A stretch of 64,000 nt of DNA from Metaphire vulgaris (GCA_018105865.1 CM030840.1:9506294-9570293); one strand, 5' to 3'. Shown: positions 51,943 to 63,370, numbered from the stretch's first letter. Numbers and translations: made by a program. The notes: generated by a model from the letters alone, not told the origin.

Positions 51943-53554
51943 GTTAGTTAGTTATAGGATAATTTATATAGCGCTATTGTCCTAGCGGGCTAGAGTCAAG
52001 AGTGCTTTACATTGAATTAAAAGAGTGTCCGAACTTGTGCGTTTTTAGTTTCTTAGCGAATGTTTCCAAGTTGGTCGCGTTGGTGACACTGTCTGGTAAC
52101 GCGTTCCAGAGAGCCGGGTTCCCTCGAGTAACAGAACGCTCCCCGAGTTTGGCTGTTTTCGAGGGAGGAGGCACCATCAGTCGGACCCGACTGGAGGATC
52201 TGAGCTGCAAGCGACCTTCTGTGGATGGAGGCTTTAGAAGAAGCACCGATAGATAGTCTGGGCAGAACGGGTCGTAGAGTGCTCTGAACGTGAACCAGCA
52301 CCTCTTGTAGATTACCCGCTCCGGAATGCGTAGCCAGTGTAGTCTGTCCCGAAGTTGGGGAGTGACGTGCTCACACCACCTGGTCTGAAAGATCACTCGG
52401 GCGGAAGCGTTCAAGACCATCTGCAGACGATTGAGCTGGTAGTCTGGCGTTCCGAGTAGTATACTATTACAATAGTCTATTCTCGTAAGCACCAGTGCCC
52501 GCATGAGCTGGGTCGCAACAGACGCAGGTATGTGTCTTCTTATCGCTCTAATCCGCCGGAGCTGGTAGAAGGAATTGCGAGCGACGATGCCGATGTGGTT
52601 ACGGAATGACAGCGACTCGTCTAATAGAACTCCGAGAAGGCGGACCTAGGTCGACGGGACAATAGGGATCCGATCGATGACGAGCGGCGCATGGCTAATT
52701 AGATGCGTCTTCCTTGGGGTGGTAATCCAGAGAACTTCCGTCTTGGCGGGATTGAGAGCCAGACGATTTGCCTCGGTCCAGAGTTTTTGATTTTGGCTAT
52801 GCACGCTGTGACGCGGTCACATAGTTGTTCCATGTCTCTGGCAGGGCAAGAGGCGAGGATCTGTACATCATCTGTGTAAGCATGAGGGTCTAGCCCGCAC
52901 TCCTCGACAATCCGTCCGATGTCTGCGACATACAGAATAAACAGGAGTGGGCCTAGCACAGACCCCTGCGCGGCCACTGAGAACAGGGCGCGGTGAGGAC
53001 ATGACCCGTTCCACCATACCGACTGCGTGCGATCGGTTAGGTAGTCTTGCAGCCACTTGAGGTTCCTCCTTGATGCCGTAAGAAAGCTCCAGTCGTCGGA
53101 CCATAATCTCGTGATCGACAGTATCGAAGGCTGCCGATAGGTCCAGAAGGCAGAGGAGAGCGACTCGATCATTCGATATGGCATCAACAATATCATTAAA
53201 AATGCGCAGGATGGCCGACTCAGTGGAATGACCGCGTCTGTATGCCTACTGTTTCTTCAGCATTAGTCCGTTCGCTGCTAGATATCCAACCATTTGCGTA
53301 TTGACGAACCTCTCCAGGACTTTGGAGAGGAAGGTTAGGTTGGAAACAGGGCGATAGTTGTCGGTGTCGGTTGTATTCGCTCCCACCGCTTCAGCCGTGG
53401 GCGTACAATTGCATGTTTCAGCACGAGGAAACTCGCGGTTCTCAGAGATGTGGTCATAAGCGTCACGAGAAATGGCGCCAGAGTGTCGATCACTTCCTTG
53501 AGAAGCCATACTGGAAGGGGGTCGAGGTCGCACTGTTTATTCGGGGATGCTCTA

Positions 53555-53560
<6 letters not shown>
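51943..53560 (-). mobile_element. CR1/L2-like LINE, 3' half, minus strand
   Basis: From right to left: fingers (DNYRPVSNLTFLSKVLERFV, 53360-53290), LDLSAAFDTVDHE region, AAQGSVLGPLLFILYVADIG and HAYTDDVQILAS (RT active site, YTDD, about 52890), and C-terminal RLHWLRIPERVIYKRCWFTF and NPALWNALPDSVTN (52504-52010). The 3' end GCGCTAT at about 51971 and a GTTAGTTAGTTA tail complete it. Frameshifts occur around 52800 and 53100. It is the same family as the fragment at 10610-11095. Confidence 0.85.

Positions 53561-53597
<37 letters not shown>
53560..53597. repeat. (TA)n microsatellite
   Basis: Left flank of the RT-bearing hAT-like element. Confidence 0.95.
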
Positions 53598-53601
<4 letters not shown>

Positions 53602-55514
53602 GCTGGGTCGATTACGATTATTTTTGCCGATTATGATTACGATTTTTTTCGATTATTTTTCACGATTACGATTTCGATTACGATTTTTTATATAATCGTG
53701 ATTTCGGTTTTGATTATTTAACAGCACTTCTAAAAACTGGCTTTCCCTACTACTCTGTAAAATGGCCAAGTAAATTATACGAATTTCAATCAACTTGTGA
53801 AATACAAATAGATTCACCAAATTGCTTGCTGCAACAGGATCAGGATTCAGGACAATGATCAATAGTAATTAAGCACAAAAATATTCATAAAACACAAAAC
53901 AGATGAGACACATCGCAATTATCGGTTGGTAGCTACATGTAGCTATGACAGTTCCGCAACATGACTTCTAGTTCAGTCTACTGTTGCTGGATGTTATTCA
54001 AGTCGTGAGATAAGAACACTAGTTGCTCTACATGATGAGCCTTAAGTGCTGCTCACCTTTCTAAACAAATCATACCACACTTCGAAAATATATACAGTAT
54101 ATGATTTATTGTTTGCAATTCGCCGCAGATACACGGATCCGAGTCGTCCAGACCCCACTTCTGGAGACAGTATTTGCAAATGACCCTGCGCTGTCCGGAA
54201 GCGGTTCAGCAGATACAAAAAATGACGCTGCAGAGTATCGAATCCTATAGTTGTCGGATAGCGGGATCTTCTACCAGATGGTTTTACCGTACGCACGTAG
54301 TTGGTCACCTGAGCCGACTTCCAGTCAAGTCTCCACTGACCATCGACGTCTGTGGGTTCCTTGTTCAACCTCAGGGGGTGACGTGATTTGAGGAGGATTG
54401 GTTAGGTCCTCGTGAAGTGGCCAGTCTTCATTTTCTGCCACATTCTGCAGAAACTTGTCTGCAACGGCTGGGCGACGACTCAGATTTGGGGGACAGATGT
54501 TAGAGAGGACCGGCAGCCACAACAGTTCGGTTGGACGTAGAGTGCCAGAGATGATTCGCATGGCAGTGTGCAGCTGAGTGTCGACGACTTTGGCGTGGGG
54601 GAGTTGCAGCAGTACTCAGCAGTTGAGTAGCAAAGTGATAGGGCTGCCTGTCTTAGAGTGGTGGCATTGGCTCCTCATGTGGATCCGGCAAGTTTCGACA
54701 GAAGATTTGTCTGGCTTTTAACTTTGCTGGCAAGCTTATTAAGATGAGTTTTATAGCTCAAGATTCTGTCGAGCGTGACGCCTAGATATACCAGGTGCGG
54801 ATCATGTTTCAACTGATAACCGTCCATTTGTATGTTCAGTTCACGATTTGCTTCATAGTGTTGTGTAGATGAAACACACAAAAAATGGTCTTGGTTTAAT
54901 TCGGTTTAAGCCGCCATATTTTACAGTATTCGGCAATCCTCTGTGTATCAATGTTCAGTTGGTTTTCAATCCCCTTAAAGGATCGAGCCTGAGTGGCAAG
55001 GCCGATATTGTCAGCGTATCAAAACTTCCTACTGATGGTATCAGGTAAGTCGTTTGTATACAAATTGAATAACGTAGGGGCTAGAACTGAACCCTGTGGT
55101 AGACCGTTTCGGTGACGTCTCCAGGAGCTGACATCTTCTCCCAAGTGAACTAAGAACTGTCGGAGAGGAGTAATTCCACAAGTTGACAGAACCAGGGTGG
55201 CAAGTTGAGCGAGAGTTTGTACATTAAACCCGCATGCCACACCGCATTAAAAGCTGCTGTCAAATCCAGTAAGATGGCGCCTGTCTTTATACACAGTTGA
55301 ATCCATTTTCAATGAAAATCTGATAATCAACGGTAAATAGATCCTTCTTTGAATCAAATAATATAATGTATAATATAACTTACGGGAATAATCGAAAATT
55401 AATCGCGATTTCCATTATTTTTCCGTCGATTATTGATTATTTAGATTTATTTGATAATCGTGTCGATTTCGATTTTTCCAAAAATCGCGATTTCGATTAA
55501 TCGACCCACCTCTA
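53598..55514 (-). mobile_element. hAT-like element with ATCG-rich ends carrying an RT fragment (copy B)
   Basis: Tips TAGAGCTGGGTCGATTACG and CGATTAATCGACCCACCTCTA match copy A (9534-11409). Both sides are ATATATAT, consistent with an 8-bp duplication. Between the ATCG arms, on the minus strand, is a longer LINE segment: HRNGLPQGSVLAPTLFNLYT with NDLPDTISRK (55130-55025), LVYLGVTLDRILSYKTHLNK (54810) and LLNRFRTAQGHLQIL (54190), the C-terminal landmarks of Jockey/CR1-type LINEs. Frameshifts are numerous. Junctions between arm and RT agree with copy A. Confidence 0.85.
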
Positions 55515-55772
55515 ATATATATAGCTACGTGACTATGTCATGTTGACAAGTGACTTCCGACTGTTGCGCTCCGGAAAAATTTTATTTTACAAAAAAAGCC
55601 CTGCATGATAAGTGACTTATCTGAACATTAAGCCTACTTTAGTTGGTATGTTTTGCTTACGTTTACGGGTATTGCCATTGAAGTGTAAAAGATCTTTAAA
55701 ATATGTCTGTTACATGTAACTTTAATAGGAATTATGTAAAATTCTAATGTGCTTTGAGTTGATGCAATAACC

Positions 55773-56513
55773 CAGTGATGGGCACAAATTTTTATCCGAG
55801 GGCCGCAAAAGTGTATGCGATGAAAGCCGAGGGCCGCACACATTTTTCGGTATTTAGAATTAAATGTTTAATTAGTTTTCAAAACGACTTTAACATAACG
55901 TGTTATATACATAGGCGGATTTTATTAAAGGCTAGGGTAGGCTTAAGCCTACCCAACTAATCCCACCAAAACAAAAAAATTGTTTTTTCATCAACACCAG
56001 GTCTGTCGTGTGCTGGATGGCACACATGCTGGACGCGTGCCATCCAGCACGCGTGCCATCCAGCACGCGGGCCATCCAGCACGTGTGCCCCAGACCCCCA
56101 TGCTAGCCTACCCAAATATTAAACTCTAAATCCGACTATGGTTATATACTGTGCAGTGTATTTATTAATATCAATCAATCAGCTTCTATAGCGCCACTAT
56201 CATAATTCCCAGGGCATCAGCCAATGGTGCGCCAAATCCAAATAGAACTAGAGCCAGGTCAAGCCAGAAGAACAGTCCGAGACTGTCAAGTCGAAGAAAA
56301 GTTAGTTAATATTAAAAGCATCATTTCTAGTTAACTATCAAGTGCCAAAATGTAAAAACAATTTGAATGCTGAATTTTCCATTGAGGTGTTGTCAAATGT
56401 TTCATATGTTTTAGAGGGCCGCACATTAATGTAGTATCTCTCGATGTCGGAGGCCGCACAAAAGGGCTTCGATGGCCGCATGTGGCCCGCGGGCCGCACT
56501 TTGCCCATCCCTG
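55773..56513. mobile_element. hAT-type MITE, 741 bp, 8-bp TSD
   Basis: Ends CAGTGATGGGCAC and TTTGCCCATCCCTG, with GAGGGCCGCA blocks near both. Exact duplication CAATAACC (55765-55772, 56514-56521). Contains a nested MITE (55910-56140) and a LINE/SINE-like tail with CTATAGCGCC (about 56187). Confidence 0.95.
55910..56140. mobile_element. CATAG-ended MITE nested in the hAT MITE, 8-bp TSD
   Basis: Ends CATAGGCGGATTT and AAATCCGACTATG; exact duplication GTTATATA (55902-55909, 56141-56148). The centre has three to four tandem GTGCCATCCAGCACGC units (about 56010-56090). CA...TG ends and 8-bp duplication are like the P-type elements here. Confidence 0.9.
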
Positions 56514-56726
56514 CAATAACCATTAAACAGTAAGCATTATCAGAGCTAGCATTATCAGAGCTGGCTTGCCTATATCATCAAATTGAAATGCCTTCGGTGT
56601 CTCGGTCTCTCATGTTTGTTGAGCGAGCGTACATCAACTGCTGCACTGCTATTTTGCACTGTTTTATGAATACATGTATATGATGTATTATAAGACTTAT
56701 GGTACTTTGTTAATGTCTGTGTACAG

Positions 56727-56883
56727 GGAAGAAAGCCGATGCACCTGGCAATGACGGATATATCCCCAGTATATTTCTGCACAGTAAACAAGGTGTTCAA
56801 CGTCAAACACGGAATTCGGTTTCAGAAGGGTATAGTTCGCTACCAAAGACCTGGTATCATATAAAGCATCGACTGTCAACTTT
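56727..56883 (+). pseudogene. Second exon of the THAP-type gene begun at 46880
   Basis: The acceptor TCTGTGTACAG ends at 56726. Joined in phase to 47065, the frame continues HFLDG|KKADAPGNDGYIPSIF, the expected end of this THAP subtype, and reads to a TGA at about 56897. The opposite strand also has a 92-codon open frame here (56975-56697) with no recognised motif; I favour the plus-strand reading because it completes the THAP domain. Confidence 0.6.
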
Positions 56884-57027
56884 GTCCAGTCGGTGACTTC
56901 GTTGTACGTTAGAAAAACCTTCTCTTCCTGGGAGACCCACAAAACAGTCGGGATTTGAAATATGTCACATATCATTTATTATCGAGAGCGGCCACGACTA
57001 CATTAAAACTAGAATTGATGAAAATCA

Positions 57028-57285
57028 GTGCCATCACTCAACTCTGATCTTGCAAAATCCCTTTTATCACTCAAACTGCTTCGTCATGAACATGATTTAT
57101 TAAGTACACAAACTTTGTTGTTGTCTATTATAAAGTCAAAAACAAGACTGTTTCAGTTCTATACAAAGATGCCAAATTTTGCAGTTTTGATGCTGTTTGT
57201 GAGTATCTTGAAAGCTGACTCAGAGATGGATCAAACACAATTCGACGATGGAGATGAGCAGTATCATAGTCAGCTTCAGTAAACT
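57028..57285 (+). pseudogene. Transposase remnant, ISL2EU/DDE_Tnp_4-like N-terminal region
   Basis: The frame contains TRLFQFYTKMPNFAVLMLFV then SILKADSEMD, resembling the FYTGlp.f..l..lf..L segment that precedes the catalytic domain in THAP-linked DDE_Tnp_4 transposases. It follows the THAP exons in the same orientation. No catalytic part remains. Confidence 0.5.
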
Positions 57286-57299
57286 TCTAGCAACATTTA

Positions 57300-57584
57300 G
57301 GCTTTATGTATCAATAGAGACATGATCGCTATCCACTTAATAGCCAACAAGTTATACTTTAGCTCAATTCTTACCATTCACTTCAAAATTTAAGTACATC
57401 TTAGACATGACACTTAACTTCAGCTGACGGACGGGCTAGTTTTTGACATGTCGGATGATGTAGCCCTAACAGACAAGTGACAGTCTAATATAAGCAGCCC
57501 TCCTTAATGCATAACTTGGGCTAGAAAGTAGGCGGGGTGTATGTGTCATGGATAAGACGCGCCCTACGATAACTTGGTCATTAT
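57300..57584. other. Sequence without recognised gene
   Basis: No motif or repeat was recognised. Confidence 0.3.
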
Positions 57585-58170
57585 AAGAAAGTAAGTAAAA
57601 TCTTGTGGATTTCTATAGTGCCTTGGAAAGCAGCACAACAGTACCGGTAGCTGCTTATTCCTAGGCACTCAGCCTTTCTTATAATAGCTATGGGAAAGGT
57701 ACATGATCAGCCAGGCAATAGTCAACATCCAAAGGGCAGTGAAGCTAGGCTGTTACTGCTATGGAGGAAATGATTTTAGAAAAAGGAGGATTTAAGCTTA
57801 GACCTGAAGACTTGAGGAGATAATGCAGGAATTATAGGAAATGGAGGATTCAGATGTTATTGTCTGAAAGTGTCCAAGTCTGCAGAGGAAAGCTGGGATC
57901 GAGTTCCAAAGTTCAGGTGAGGCGTATGAGAAGGCACGGTTGCAAATTTTCAGGGATGACTGATTCAGTGGGCATGACAGGGTGAGGTAAGATGATGAAC
58001 GTGTGGGTTGAGGAAGCTGAGGGGTTAATAGTGATCTAAGGTAGATAGGTTTTGATGACTGAAGTGAGCTATATGTAAGTGTTATTATCTTATATTGGAT
58101 ACGTTCAGTTATTTTACGCCAATGTAATGATAGAGAGACCCTATCACTAGATACATGAGATTTGGACATT
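57585..58170 (-). mobile_element. CR1/L2-like LINE C-terminus, minus strand
   Basis: The minus frame 58169-57798 reads LHWRKITERIQYKIITLTYS, YLRSLLTPQ and NRAFSYASPELWNSIPAFLC, the LHW...R..YK ... LWN.+P signature. The 3' region has TTTCTATAGTGCCTTGG (about 57610). Confidence 0.75.
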
Positions 58171-58712
58171 TATTTCAATATATCAAATATCACAACTGTG
58201 AATGGATTAATTGCTTACTGTAATAAATTTTAAAACGAAATTTAAAGCAGTCTTCGTCTATACTGTATGTAAACAGAGAACCGGAACTCCTTGTGCGCGC
58301 AGGGCATTATGGGTACTCGTGATAAACTGAATAAACAACAGTCGAACAATACTAGAGGAACAAACAGCGCCACCTGTTGAAGCCTATAAGAATAGATCAG
58401 GGGAATTGCTAAGAAGCCCATTAGATACAAATAGTTTTGACTTTAAATGTCAGGCGTATTTTGTTGATTGGCATTGAAGCATTTTAGGTCTAAACTGATT
58501 AGTTAATTAGTTGATCCGGTTCGCAACTGACAGCGCATTTGCTGCTTTGCGATTATTTGCGCTCGAGAAATGTTCGTAATAATAATACCCGGTAATAATA
58601 ATAATAATAATAATAATTAGTCTAAGTAAAGAAAGGGGGATGTAGCGTGATGGACATTTATATACCACGCTTAACAGTACTCTCCAGTAGACAAAAACTT
58701 CACCAGCTAGGC
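58171..58712. other. Sequence without recognised gene; (AAT)n at 58592-58616
   Basis: Only a trinucleotide microsatellite is evident. Confidence 0.4.
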
Positions 58713-59408
58713 CAGTGGTTCCCAAACTTTTTCGGTCGGCGTACGCCTTCAGACATTTCTCGAAAATCCGTGTACCCTAATTTTCAAAGTAAATCTAAGA
58801 AAGCACACTTTCGATTTTTAAAAGCATAAACATGGTATCTGAATCATGAAATTTAATAATGTCTTCAAACCTACATGTAATCGGACTGCATTAGCCATAA
58901 TCATTAACTAGTTACTAGACCTGCTAGGTTTTATTAAAGCTTATTAGGATAAAAATATCATACTTGTAGCATTCAAAGTTAAACTTGCATAACCTATCGG
59001 TCAAATGAAAACAATAAAATGAATCAATGAGATGGATGAGGTTGCATCTCATCAGCCAGTTTTGAGAATCTTGGCTGCGTCTTTGATCCACACAGGGCGA
59101 TTTTTGAATTTGCCGTGCTGACCAAGGAAGAGTCCAATACCACAAGGTGATAGGACAGGTTAAACTTTAAACTTATAGCGATGGGTGACAGGTTAGAGGA
59201 GTCCAAAAGGTCTACATCTGTCACTGCAGTTTGAGAAAATCAAATCCAATCACAATTTTTTAGAACTTTTGCAAATATTGTGAAATTTGTTACTATCAAA
59301 TATCAGTGCATAAGAATTCCACTGACTTTCCACTTTCCGCCACGTACCCCCTAGGAAGTCCATTTTGTACCCCTGGGGGGTACACGTACCACCGTTTGGG
59401 AACCACTG
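58713..59408. mobile_element. hAT-type MITE, 696 bp, 8-bp TSD
   Basis: Ends CAGTGGTTCCCAAACTTTTT and GTTTGGGAACCACTG, with GTACGCC/GTACCCC blocks inward. Exact duplication AGCTAGGC (58705-58712, 59409-59416). This terminus type is shared with Charlie/hobo-like hAT families in many animals. Confidence 0.95.
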
Positions 59409-59416
59409 AGCTAGGC

Positions 59417-60304
59417 CTATAGAAGTACTTAGTATGTAGTTGATGTCCAGAAGTTAAGATGAATATAAGTACCGTGGTCATATCTAACTCTGGGTCTCTG
59501 ATTGCTATAGTATGAAGGCTTAGCTAAGACGCCACAATTACAACAGTATTATTGTTCATAGGCCCAAAGTTCTTTTGCTGGCATTGCATTTTCTCAACAT
59601 TTAACTACCCTAACATGCTAACATTAAGTACATCGATGAATATTTCGGGCTTAAATATCTCACAGTTCACTTTATAATGTATTATCATCTGTGCTAAATT
59701 TAAAAGAAAAAAACAGAAATTGTGCAAAAATATTGACTTTTCATGTGAAAACTGTGAACCATGATTACAGCACATAGTGACAATACTAATTCATACTTTA
59801 TGCTTTGAGAAACTTGTAATGCTTCTACGCATCATTCATGAATAGGTACATAGATGTTAGGATGCAAGTTAAGCTTAAGGCTGCTTTCCATTTATTTGTT
59901 TCATCCCAATCAGAATTTGTTTTACAAGTATTGTACACACATTTCTTCAATGTACTCTGTCTTTGCCATTGGTACTGTGAAGTCCATCTCTATTGACAGC
60001 ATCCTGTAATCGCAAGAGCATGTCCAGCTACAAAAAAGCCATCAATATCACTTGTGACCAATATAACAGGGTCAGATATCAAAAGAAGGGTGAATAGCAA
60101 CACAGTATTTGTGGGATATCTCCCCCACAAAAATATAAGGAAGGAAAGCAAAGCACTAAAGCAGTTCTTGTTGTTTATCACAGTTTGATGTCCTCTTCAC
60201 AAGCAAGTCTCAATGAACTACTATACTTTAATATGTGCAAAGTAGAACTTATGAAATGAAAACCAGAAATAAAGCTGGCAAGTATCGAATTCAGTGGATC
60301 TATT
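59417..60304. other. Sequence without recognised gene
   Basis: Short minus-strand frames at 60378-60178 and 60181-59990 overlap slightly and have no recognised motif. They may be remnants but cannot be called. Confidence 0.3.
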
Positions 60305-60770
60305 GCCAAATTAGGTGTCCAGTCAAAACAGTGCAAGACAAAATTGCGCCGACAAAAAGGCTCCACAAATCCTGACAAAATAGCGCCGACATAATCGCGC
60401 GATATGAAAAAATCAACAAAACTAAAGTAAAGATAGAACTCAACTATGAGATGTCAAAAATATTCAGTACCGTCTTTCAAACATGTTGTGATGTCAAATG
60501 TACAGTATAATACGAAACAATACTACTTAATCTGATGTGGTAGTCTATCATTTAAATCCTCTATTATAACTAAGGTAAACATAATACTCAGCTATGATAC
60601 GTCAAAGATATTAAGTATCGGCTTTTCACAGTTAAATTAACTTTGACATAATATTACTTGAAGAAACCTGTTAAAGTTAAATTTTGAGTTCTCTATCGGT
60701 TCTTAGTTTGACGCTATTTTGTCGGCACCATTTTGTTGGCATTATTTTGTCAGCACTAATTTGGTGAAAG
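60305..60770. mobile_element. Foldback element of GACAAAATNGCGCCGAC words
   Basis: The left arm (about 60307-60400) has GACAAAATTGCGCCGACA, then GACAAAATAGCGCCGACA. The right arm (about 60708-60768) has TTTGACGCTATTTTGTCGGC, then CATTTTGTTGGCATTATTTT, the reverse complement pattern, ending GTCAGCACTAATTTGG against CCAAATTAGGTGTC. Tips are approximate and no duplication was found. Confidence 0.6.
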
Positions 60771-60774
60771 CTCT

Positions 60775-60930
60775 GTAGGCCTTTCCAATTGTATTCTTGA
60801 TTTCTTCGTTGTAGCTATTGTCCCAGGTAAGGAGGCTTACCAGGTAGTTGAATTTTTCTACACTTTAGATGTTTTGTCCATCTATTTCTGTTGGGTTTTC
60901 TATTAATAATTCTTTAAGGTCAAATGTAGT
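60775..60930 (-). mobile_element. LINE fragment, minus strand, cut by the gypsy LTR
   Basis: The minus strand reads SVEKFNYLVSLLTWDNSYNE then EIKNTIGKAY, equivalent to the FSYLGSLITTD segment of the LINE at 1205-2302. It stops at the LTR boundary 60931. Confidence 0.6.
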
Positions 60931-61160
60931 TGTGGCGTTTCCTAACGCCTATAACTATGATCAACACAGATGTATTATAACTTCATATATTAATTATTAA
61001 TGTTCGTATCCAGGACGCAACGGAGTGAGAGTCTTCGACTGTGTGAGAGCGACTGACGCCGAAACTAGTACTCTATAGAATATATAATGTAAGACTATAG
61101 CAGCTACGCTATTGGTTGAGGCGTGGCTTGTAAGTGTCCAAATTGTCCAATCACGCCACA
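60931..61160 (-). repeat. 3' LTR of the second gypsy element, 230 bp
   Basis: Mirrored tips TGTGGCG (60931) and CGCCACA (61160) give TG...CA on the coding strand. It is preceded on the coding strand by the purine tract GGGAAGAGA. TATA-like ACTCTATAGAATATATAAT lies at about 61069-61088. The partner LTR is beyond the window. Confidence 0.8.
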
Positions 61161-61527
61161 TCTCTTCCCATTAATTAGGCTCATTATCTAATTAAGAAAA
61201 TTAATATTTTATAGCAGTTCTGTTAAAACTTTATCAGTCATCTAAAACAGAAATTTAAAATGTTAACTATTGATATCTAGCTGGCTTTCTGACTGTACGG
61301 CCAGATCTAGTCTTATATGGTTCAGCTCCTCTAGTAGTTATTTGTTGTTCCCTAGGTGGCGCTGGAGTTGCCTCAGTTGTATCAGATGATGGTTCATTCG
61401 CAGCGCTGGTGGAGTGTTGATCTTCATGCACCATTGATTTGTACGGTGGTCTCGAACGGCTGTCTTCTTCCCTTTTCATTGATGGTTGTCCTTGTCCTTC
61501 GCTTTCCTCCTGGAAAATGACAGGGGT
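61161..61527 (-). pseudogene. Second gypsy element: integrase tail and 3' non-coding region
   Basis: 61479-61267 encodes a Ser/Thr/Pro-rich tail ending RSGRTVRKPARYQ, the typical C-terminal end of K02A2.6-like gypsy polyproteins. It lies after a frame break near 61500. 61161-61266 is AT-rich spacer with the purine tract before the LTR. Confidence 0.7.
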
Positions 61528-62907
61528 TCAGGAAAACCCTGACATGCCGGGAGCTTCTTCCGTTTTATTGAACCGTCGTCCAGCCGAAGTTGATACGATC
61601 GATGTGGAAGGACGTCTGTAACTTCCGCTTTCTTCCAGTGGTCGTCGGTCGGTCGTACCTTTACGACAAGTGTCTCCCTTCTGTAGCTTCCGTCGGTTGT
61701 GCGCGTTTTTGTTGTAGTAAGCGGCTTGCTTCAATTTTGATCTTTCTAATGCCTGTTGGACCTTGGCAGCAGAAGGAGTATCCAGTAGTTTACTGCTGAT
61801 AGGCAATTTTGTGCGCGTTCGACGCCCAAACATAATTTGCGCGGGGCTTAGACCCAATCTCTCGGAAGGACAATTTCTCCACTCCATTAAGGAAATGTAG
61901 GGGTCTAAATTTTCCTCTAAAGCTTTCTTCATCAGCTTCTTAGCCATTTTAACTGCTGACTCTGCTTTGCCATTTCCTTGGCTATGCATTGGTGAACTTA
62001 AGACATGTTGAAACTCGTATTTGTCTGCGAATTTCTTAAATTCCATTGAGTTAAATGGGCTGTTATCACTATGCAAAAATGATGGGATACCATACCTTGC
62101 GAAATGTTGTTTTAGACAGTAAATTATGTTGCTCACCGACTTCGATGGTAATCTGTCTATTTCGAAGAATCCACTGAGGAAGTCTGTTGAAATTAAATAT
62201 TCTCGCTGTTGAAATGCGAAAATATCGACTGCTATTCTTTCCCATTGTCGAGACGGTGGGGGGATGGGTGCCAGTGGTTCTTTTGGAGGCAAGTCTGCTT
62301 CTTGCTCCGCATCTGCTGTCTCTAGGAAAGCAATTTCTTCACTGAACTCCTGCGGAGTGCCTCTGGCAATGTAAGATCGGCTGAGGGCGTCTGCCAAAAT
62401 TAAATCTCGGCCAGCAACGTATTCCATTTCAAAATCGTATCTTTGTAGCTTTAACAACAGGCGCTGGAGCCTTTTTGGCGCAGAAGAGAGAGACTTTTTG
62501 AATATACTCAATAAAGGTTTATGGTCATTTTGAACTTTTACTTTTCTGGCATATGTGTAGTAATGAAATTTCTCCATCGCAAAACATATTGAAAGACATT
62601 CTCTTTCGAGTTGGCTCCATCCTTTTTCAGCGTCTGTTAATGCACGGCTAGCATACTCTACTACACGATTTTGTTGGAGGAGAAGGGCTCCTACGCCTTT
62701 TTGAGAGCTGTCGCACTGAACAAGCAAGTCCTTCTTGTCATTAAAATAGGCTAAAACAGGCGCAGATTTTAACATACCTTTCAATTTCTCGAAGGCTTCA
62801 GTGTGACGTTCATCCCATCTGAAGTGCGAGTCGGACTTCAAAAGCTCACGAAGCACCGACGTGACGTCACTGTAGTGAGGGCAGTATCTTGCTAAATAGT
62901 TGGCCAT
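61528..62907 (-). pseudogene. Second gypsy element: RNase H and integrase
   Basis: The 459-codon frame has the RT connection (HFRWDERHTEAFEKLKGML), RNase H (LVQCDSSQKGVGALLLQQNR, LQRYDFEMEYVAGRDLILAD) and integrase core with AVDIFAF (Asp), LHSDNSPFNS (Asp) and GNGKAESAVKMAKKLM (Glu), so all three acidic residues are present. The HHCC zinc finger that normally lies between RNase H and the core is missing: RNase H runs through a short acidic linker (about residues 185-215) directly into PPKEPLAPIP, implying an internal deletion of about 150 residues. A stop near 62944 separates it from the RT block. Confidence 0.85.
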
Positions 62908-62943
62908 TCCGAGAAGACGCTGAAGTGCAGCTTTATCTTCTGG

Positions 62944-63370
62944 TTACGCGAAGTTTTCAATGGCTTCGATTTTCGAGGCGGAAGGCTTTATTCCGTCTTT
63001 CGTTAAGTCATGGCCCATAAAAGTGATGCAATCTCGATGAAGTTTCATCTTTTCTCTGTTCAATTTAACTCCCTTCTCTCGACATCTCTGAAAAAGAGCA
63101 ATTAAATTGGCATCGTGGTCCTGCATTGCTTCTTTCTGCGTGTTGCCAGAACCAGTTATAAGAATGTCATCGGCAATGCAGAAAATCCCTTTCAGTCCAG
63201 AAAGTGCTGCATGTATTTGTGCTTGAAATATTTCCGATGAAACTGAAAGACCAAAAGGAAGACGTAGATATCTGAAACGAGAAAAAGGCGTGTCAAAAGT
63301 GCATAATAGACTTGATTCATGGTCAAGCTGAAGCATGTTGAAGGCATTTTCACAATCCACTGTGCTGAAA
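62944..63370 (-). pseudogene. Second gypsy element: RT palm
   Basis: The frame 63360-62944 encodes MDCENAFNMLQLDHES, RYLRLPFGLSVSSEIFQAQI and the active-site CIADDILITG (IADD in place of YADD/YVDD), then FMGHDLTKDGIKPSASKI, and ends at an in-frame stop just before the connection region. A frame break near 63365 separates it from the upstream RT fingers. Confidence 0.85.

Noticed and set aside
47117..55603. A single 8.5-kb hAT element bounded by the two CAGGGCTTTTTT ends
   Set aside because: The ends are inverted and related, but the 8-bp flanks (CATGCACT and CATGATAA) agree at only four positions, so the pairing is not claimed.
56697..56975. Minus-strand open frame of 92 codons as a host exon
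   Set aside because: No splice context or family match was found, and the plus strand at the same place completes a THAP domain in phase.
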